DNA from: Lactobacillus gallinarum DSM 10532 = JCM 2011
GTDB taxonomy: Bacteria; Bacillota; Bacilli; Lactobacillales; Lactobacillaceae
NCBI RefSeq assembly: GCF_001434975.1
Contig: NZ_AZEL01000018.1
Location: forward strand, 1-58,397
Direction of reading: 5' to 3'
DNA: 58,397 nt
A program made the position numbers and the translations under genes. This document shows, piece by piece, positions 53,814 through 58,397 of the stretch. Within the stretch, counting starts at the first letter, position 1. Each line of letters starts with the position of its first letter. The notes beneath the pieces were generated by a model. That model searched no databases, was not told where the DNA came from, and saw only the letters and a program-made list of their open reading frames with translations.

Positions 53814-54629
53814 TTATTTATTTTCATCCAAGTACTTTTGCAATACTCTAAACACACCATTTTCGGTATTGGCCGGTGCAATAAACTTGGCATGTTTCTT
53901 AACCTTGTCCATACCGTTAGCCATAGCGTAAGAATACTTGGCAAAATCAAGCATTGGGATATCGTTGCCGCCATCACCAAAGGCGATCAAATCATTGCCG
54001 GTCATGCCCATCTTGGCAAGCAAACGTTCAAGACCACTACCCTTACTTACGCCCTTAACATTAACGTCAATTGCAAAAGTAGCTGAAGCAAAAGCCGAAA
54101 TCTTATTTTCGTGATTCTTGTTAAACGCTTCTTCAACATCAGCTGCATGCTTACTGTCCATGCCAAAAGTAATTTGATAAATATCATCTTCTGGCAAATC
54201 ATTCCAGTCATCAATCACATCACTATTACCAGCAAAATATGCCAGGAAGTCACGTTCATCCTTGTTAATTTCACTGTGTAAGTATGCAATATCCTTTTGA
54301 AAGACCATAGTTGCCATCTTGCCGTATTTAGCTTGAACGTCATCGAGCAGTTCTAAAACGTCTGCTCTATTCATTGGGTAACTTGCGGCATCCTTACCCT
54401 TGATAATCAAACGTGAACCATTCAAGGTTACAAAATCCATTCTATCGGCAAAGCCCTTGAAGTCTTGCTTTAAACGGACATAAGGTCTACCTGAAGCTAC
54501 GATAAAGTGAGCTCCACGCTTTTCAAATTCAGTTAAAAGTTGATCGAATTGTTCATGATCAAATTGCTTACGATCATCCAAAAAGGTACCATCCATGTCA
54601 ACTGCGACTGCTTTAAATGGTAATGTCAT
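53814..54629 (-). CDS. Cof-type HAD-superfamily hydrolase
   Basis: Sugar-phosphate-phosphatase-like HAD enzyme. The start at 54629 is preferred behind GAGGTGAAGAGA, giving 271 residues. HAD motif I is VDMDGTFLDD, motif II falls at VASGRPY, and motif III-IV at GVSKGSGLERLL and IAFGDGGNDIPML. The Cof cap domain sits between motifs II and III. Substrate unknown. It lies upstream of the ABC pair but is separated by the ABC promoter. Confidence 0.93.
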   Translation of the reverse strand: MTLPFKAVAVDMDGTFLDDRKQFDHEQFDQLLTEFEKRGAHFIVASGRPYVRLKQDFKGFADRMDFVTLNGSRLIIKGKDAASYPMNRADVLELLDDVQAKYGKMATMVFQKDIAYLHSEINKDERDFLAYFAGNSDVIDDWNDLPEDDIYQITFGMDSKHAADVEEAFNKNHENKISAFASATFAIDVNVKGVSKGSGLERLLAKMGMTGNDLIAFGDGGNDIPMLDFAKYSYAMANGMDKVKKHAKFIAPANTENGVFRVLQKYLDENK

Positions 54630-54700
54630 TCTCTTCACCTCAAAAAATTTTTTCAACAGGTTTTATCTTATCATCTAAAGCCGCTCTCATGGCAAATATT

Positions 54701-55030
54701 TTATCTAATTTTCAACTGCATCCTCCTGCTCCTACGCCAAATTAGTACATTCATCGCAATCAAGATCACTGTGGTAATGACAAAGATCACATTATCATTC
54801 CAAAATTCCATCCAACCATACTTAGTAAGCGAACTTGGCGTAACTAGTTCAAGCACAAAGGCATAAATATAAGACACACCAAAAATGCCTGCAATCACAC
54901 AATTAATTCCTGCTAAAAAGTACACCAAATATGCGCCAATTTTTGCTCGATCTTTGAGTAAATGAATGCCCATGAACATCAACACAAACGAAATGCAAAA
55001 TGGCAAAACGTAAAATAGCCAAAAGCCCAT
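54701..55030 (-). CDS. Small membrane protein of unknown function
   Basis: Three hydrophobic segments (FWLFYVLPFCISFVLMFMGI, IGAYLVYFLAGINCVIAGIF and VIFVITTVILIAMNVLIW) in 109 residues, with a basic C-terminal tail RRSRRMQLKIR facing the cytoplasm. The start at 55030 is chosen because GGAGGGATAGAT precedes it; an upstream in-frame start has no such signal. I recognise no family. It stands between the HAD gene and the divergent 667-residue gene. Confidence 0.7.
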   Translation of the reverse strand: MGFWLFYVLPFCISFVLMFMGIHLLKDRAKIGAYLVYFLAGINCVIAGIFGVSYIYAFVLELVTPSSLTKYGWMEFWNDNVIFVITTVILIAMNVLIWRRSRRMQLKIR

Positions 55031-55233
55031 ATCTATCCCTCCATTTTTTGAGATTATTATGTCCAAGATTTTTAAAATTTTGGTAAAACCGTAATTAAGA
55101 TTTCCCAAAAGGTGTCATCTTTTCTATACATTTTTTATTCAACTATAATTAGGAATAAAGGGAAAAGAAGGCGATTAACTTGTACTAATGAAAGATAGCA
55201 TTATTAATATAGATGTAGATTGAAGGCATTTTT

Positions 55234-57237
55234 ATGAAACCAGAAAATTTAAAAAAGCTCCTGCACCAAAACAGGCATAAGCTGTTGAAGAATCACTTTA
55301 AAGAAGATCAATTAAATATTAGCTATGTAAAAATAAATGATTTAAAAACAGCAAATAAGGCATCGGCCTTTAATATCAAACGCAATAAAGTCATCGATGA
55401 GCAGTTAAATAAATATATGCATCCCAACTCCATCCACATTCGCTTAAAGCCCTACTTTGACTCTGGCACTTGGATCAAATGGATCGGCGTCTTGGGGGAT
55501 GTAACTTTGCCGAATAAAACCAATCTCAACGGTTCATTATTAATTGACAAAATTTCTTGTTACTCAGATAAAGTCGAAATCCTCGATTACCATGCTTGGC
55601 TCAATATCGAAAATATTAAATACATTGAACATCATAACCAGCAGCTAGCAATCGGCGACTATATCGAAGGTATCAGTCAAGTTAAGCAATATGGTCAAGG
55701 TAAATATGGCTTGGCTGCTACCTATATTAAAAAAGCTGGCATGTTTATCGGCACCAATAGAGCCGAAACATTGGTCAGCACCTATGATAGACAAGATTCT
55801 TGGGTGGTTGAATTAAGCAACAATAATCTGACGAAGAAGAATTATAGTGAAAACTTTATAAATAAAGATCTCGCTGAATTTGCTTCAATAGGTGCGCATG
55901 TCGATGCTAAGTTCCAACCAAGTCGGTATGAAAAGTTCCAGCAGCGTCTGCAAAATCTGCAACAAGGCGAATCTGACGATGTTTTGCCACTAATTGACAA
56001 AAATAAGCAAAAATACACTGCTACGGTTGTTCGTAGCCGTGCAGTAAAGATTCCAAACATCGCCCACAAGATGCCGCAATTAGAGATTAAAGACGTCACG
56101 GTCATTGATAGCGGTCGCTTGGTCTTTGCTAGATATTCCTTGCCTTATGTGGGCGACATTAAGAAGCTAGGTGAATTGCGCACTGATGATCAAATCAGCT
56201 TCTATAGCGAAGCTGCACCAAATAGTAGCAATTCGTTCAATATGGTGACCAACTTTGAATTGCTTACAAGGCATGATTTTATCCCGCTTCCATCTAATCC
56301 AAATGCCTTTTTGGGCTACATTATGTGGCGCCACCCAGAAGAAGGCGAATCGACTTACATCGCCAACTACCAAAACTGGGCTTTGGCTAAGCAGATCCAT
56401 ACTGAAGAGATCGATCATGAGATCGATTCAATTCGCCCTACTTCCAATTTAACTGAGCTTGAATTAGCCAACAATTTAAGTATCGATCAAAAATTGGTTG
56501 CCAACGCAAGAAGGCAAGGCTTGATCAAACCGGTTACCAGCAATGGATTAACCAGACGATACGATAGTGATGCTTGGAATCTGCTTAGACAAGTTATCGG
56601 TGCTCAAGATAGTACGACAATTGAGCAGTTAAAGCAGATTTATCCAATTTATACCACGGATGATATCGTGAAAAAGACTGGCGTGGATCGTAGCGAAGTC
56701 GACACTCGGATCCGTCAAGAAGAATTTTTCCCACTAAACGGACTGCATTGTTCGATCAATATTTATGGTCCAAAGGTGTTTGATCTGTTTAAAGCACGTA
56801 AAACTGTGCAAGATCTTTTACCAAATAAGACTGGTGTGGTCACTAAGCGTGAAATTCCGGTTAATAAGTCGCTGCATGAAGTAATTGAAAAAGCTGAAGC
56901 TGAAAATAAAGAAAAGCAAAAAGCTGAAGTAACTGAACCTAAGAAGCCAGCGATCAAGTTCATCAAGAGAGCTGAGCCAAAGCCACAAATTACGCAACCT
57001 CAACCTAAAGTTGAAAAATCTACTCCAGCAGCTACAAGCTCTATCATTATTATTTCTACCTTTGCCGATGAAAAATATGACTATGTTGCAGCTGATGCCA
57101 ATAAGGCAATCGCTGAAATCATGGCGGCTGCTGAAAAAACGATGGTTAACAAGATGCTGCAAGTTAAAGACCACACTACAGGTCAGCCTGCAATCATCTC
57201 TGTCAAGGCCATCATGAAGATGGAATGTAAGCGTTAA
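55234..57237 (+). CDS. Unknown 667-residue multidomain protein, probably DNA-binding
   Basis: Not recognised. Two beta-rich repeats of similar pattern lie at about 70-150 (KWIGVLGDVTLPN..) and 262-328 (LEIKDVTVIDSGRLVFARYS), resembling tandem OB-like modules. Two HTH-like segments follow at about 406-452 (LTELELANNLSIDQKLVANA) and 470-520 (TTDDIVKKTGVDRSEVDTR), like those of MerR or excisionase proteins. Residues 550-600 form a Lys/Pro/Glu linker, and 602-667 a small alpha/beta module. No signal or membrane span. AAGG precedes the ATG by 7 bases. Candidate -10 boxes lie upstream, the best being TATAAT near 55145. Its neighbours are IS remnants, so it may be accessory. Confidence 0.6.
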   Translation: MKPENLKKLLHQNRHKLLKNHFKEDQLNISYVKINDLKTANKASAFNIKRNKVIDEQLNKYMHPNSIHIRLKPYFDSGTWIKWIGVLGDVTLPNKTNLNGSLLIDKISCYSDKVEILDYHAWLNIENIKYIEHHNQQLAIGDYIEGISQVKQYGQGKYGLAATYIKKAGMFIGTNRAETLVSTYDRQDSWVVELSNNNLTKKNYSENFINKDLAEFASIGAHVDAKFQPSRYEKFQQRLQNLQQGESDDVLPLIDKNKQKYTATVVRSRAVKIPNIAHKMPQLEIKDVTVIDSGRLVFARYSLPYVGDIKKLGELRTDDQISFYSEAAPNSSNSFNMVTNFELLTRHDFIPLPSNPNAFLGYIMWRHPEEGESTYIANYQNWALAKQIHTEEIDHEIDSIRPTSNLTELELANNLSIDQKLVANARRQGLIKPVTSNGLTRRYDSDAWNLLRQVIGAQDSTTIEQLKQIYPIYTTDDIVKKTGVDRSEVDTRIRQEEFFPLNGLHCSINIYGPKVFDLFKARKTVQDLLPNKTGVVTKREIPVNKSLHEVIEKAEAENKEKQKAEVTEPKKPAIKFIKRAEPKPQITQPQPKVEKSTPAATSSIIIISTFADEKYDYVAADANKAIAEIMAAAEKTMVNKMLQVKDHTTGQPAIISVKAIMKMECKR

Positions 57238-57254
57238 AAACCGAAGTATCTTAA

Positions 57255-57286
57255 AACCCCACCTTGGCTTGTGATAAGATGGGGTT
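57255..57286. terminator. Probable terminator behind the 667-residue gene
   Basis: Arms AACCCCACCTT (57255-57265) and AAGATGGGGTT (57276-57286), with an 11-bp stem apart from one C-A mismatch on the plus strand. The plus-strand T tract is short, and the same stem is better on the minus strand, so it may mostly serve that side. Confidence 0.5.
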
Positions 57287-57530
57287 AATTATATTCAAAA
57301 TTTATATGCAGCTTGCCTACACTTGGTTTGTCTGTCAGAGTTGATTCATTGGGTAATTTATAGAGCAAATATTTTAGATATTTTTCTGGATCTAAATCAT
57401 TGCGTTTTGCAGTTTCAATCAAACTAAGAATGATAGCTGAAGATTTGGCTCCGTTAAAACTCTGAGAGAATAACCAGTTCTTGCGCCCAATTACTAGCGT
57501 CTTGATTGCCCGTTCAGCGGGTTGGTAACC
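57285..57530 (-). pseudogene. IS66 transposase, C-terminal remnant
   Basis: An 81-residue frame open to its TAA at 57285. It shows the C-terminal IS66 signature AERAIKTLVIGRKNWLFSQ and FNGAKSSAIILSLIETAK, followed by LDPEKYLKYLLYKLPNES. The catalytic core upstream is gone. Its junction with the IS110 piece is near 57530. Confidence 0.8.
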
Positions 57531-57676
57531 TGCTTGAGGTCATCCAGCAGCCGATTGAAGCCTACCCTATCGTTGGAGATGGCATAGTCATTAACTTTTT
57601 GGCCATTAACCATAATGCATACGTTAGACTTTCGGCTGCTAACGTCAATACCGAAAACAGTTTTCAATAAATCCAT
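57530..57676 (-). pseudogene. IS110-type transposase, N-terminal remnant
   Basis: Starts at 57676 behind GGAGGTTTATTCTT. About 49 residues remain, with the RuvC-like beginning FGIDVSSRKSNVCIMVNG and FNRLLDDLKQ typical of DEDD transposases of the IS110 family. The frame continues into 57494 through IS66 DNA and stops. No C-terminal Ser-containing domain is present. Confidence 0.75.
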
Positions 57677-57752
57677 AAGAATAAACCTCCGCTTTACTTG
57701 GAGATGAGCTGCCTTCACCCAATTCAATCAGATCTAACTTTTCTACTTTAAT

Positions 57753-58313
57753 TCAAGTATTATCAACGTTTAATTTAGACATTTTCTTAAAAATAATGGT
57801 GCGAATAAAGCTGAAAAGGTAGTACTCACAGACTTTGATATGCCAATTGGAAGCCGTCTTGTGATCAAGCGGAAGGCCCATGCGCCGCAAGTCCTTTTCT
57901 TGTCGGTAGGCAGGAGCCTTGATAATCTTGTCAGCCGGTGCTTCATCACTGCAGTGCTGGCACTTGTAAGAGTGCTGGATGTGGTCGATTCTCTTGACCT
58001 TGGCTGGAACGTACAGCAGCTCTTGTCTAGCGCAGAAGACGCCGATCTCTTTCAGCTCGTGGCGGCAGTCCGGGCAGGTAAAGTCATCCAATCGGTAATG
58101 AACCTGCTCGCCTGGAAGAGAAGCTAAAATGTCCTGCTTTCTGCCGACCTGCTTGCGCCTCTTATAAGTAATAATTTCGGTAATGCGAGGGCAAGTCCTC
58201 GTCATCTTCACCGTCAGCCTAACTTGTTCAGTGAGAAGGGCAACCTGCTTGAGCAACTCTTCGTTAGTTGCTTTGAGCGTTTCGATTAAAGCTGAAGTAT
58301 CTTTGTCGGTCAT
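57753..58313 (-). pseudogene. IS66 transposase, N-terminal remnant
   Basis: A 186-residue frame from MTDKDTSALIETL, with the coiled N-terminus, the zinc-finger-like CPDCRHELKEIG plus YKCQHC and then AYRQEKDLRRMGLPLD. Compared with IS66 transposases, segments are missing after EQVRLT (where the KLYG/FGRSSE region should follow) and before AYRQEKD. The frame then ends at a stop inside LNVDNT, which would match the catalytic HVDET motif. A multiply deleted pseudogene. Confidence 0.75.
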
Positions 58314-58397
58314 GGTTGTTGTCCCTCCTTGATTCGTAGGCATAAAAATGGCTCTATGATAAATCCTGTTGATAGATTTCTATGATATTCTATCAAT

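Larger units (their letters stand above)
57285..58397 (-). mobile_element. Decayed IS66-family element with an IS110-type fragment inside
   Basis: Both ends of an IS66-type transposase (TnpC) are present on the minus strand. Between them lies a piece of an IS110-type transposase with its own Shine-Dalgarno. The reading frames are broken, the core domain is deleted and no TnpB gene is seen. The right end reaches the window edge, and TTGATAGA with TCTATCAA near 58369-58396 is the only inverted repeat seen there. The element is not functional on its own. Confidence 0.75.

Noticed and set aside
1-58397. CRISPR array, prophage or secondary-metabolite cluster
   Set aside because: No regularly spaced repeats, phage structural genes or synthase genes were found in the window.

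Overview
This window is about 58 kb of low-GC Firmicute chromosome. It fits a Lactobacillus of the acidophilus group (the helveticus, crispatus, amylovorus, gallinarum and acidophilus relatives). The support is a GH25 lysozyme carrying S-layer-type SLAP cell-wall binding domains, a C69 dipeptidase next to a complete Opp peptide importer, a purine-rich Shine-Dalgarno before nearly every gene, and a gene order that is a pruned version of the Bacillus subtilis housekeeping clusters. The species cannot be fixed from the sequence alone. Nearly all genes are on the minus strand. Exceptions are rpmB, ilvE, a tRNA-Arg gene and a 667-residue protein of unknown function.

Layout. Positions 1-7160 hold pepD, ftsY, smc and rnc, read leftwards from a promoter upstream of rnc. 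Positions 7166-15207 hold an oligopeptide ABC importer (oppD-oppF-oppB-oppC) followed by two paralogous binding lipoproteins, with separate promoters for oppD and for each oppA. Positions 15235-20608 hold acpP, plsX, recG, fakA-like and an Asp23 gene, that is, lipid precursor and DNA repair genes. rpmB stands alone at 20766. Positions 21049-31072 hold two tiny unknown ORFs and then thiN, rpe, rsgA, prkC, prpC, rsmB, fmt and priA. Positions 31122-43276 hold rpoZ, gmk, an ASCH gene, recN, tlyA, ispA, xseB, xseA, folD, nusB, a second Asp23 gene, efp, an M24 peptidase, rpmA, rplU with its L21 leader, and a DUF2325 gene. This is a dense macromolecular synthesis region with many touching or overlapping genes.

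From 43.4 kb on the content is more accessory: ilvE, an unknown 220-residue protein, a 4-oxalocrotonate tautomerase, a DUF2207 membrane protein, the SLAP lysozyme, an ArsC/Spx-like protein with an esterase, tRNA-Arg(UCU), a pair of half-size ABC exporters, a HAD phosphatase, a small membrane protein, the 667-residue protein, and a decayed IS66 element containing a piece of an IS110-type element.

The most interesting points are these. First, the long structured leader upstream of the ABC exporter pair has its own promoter, possible upstream ORFs, three nested helices and an intrinsic terminator that can compete with the outer helix, which looks like a transcription attenuator. Second, the 667-residue protein appears to have a composite architecture of two OB-like modules, two HTH-like modules and a C-terminal alpha/beta module. 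Third, the rplU-rpmA operon lacks the prp protease gene and its L27 has a changed N-terminus. Fourth, an unknown two-gene mini-operon lies between thiN and rpmB. No CRISPR array, prophage or biosynthetic cluster was seen.
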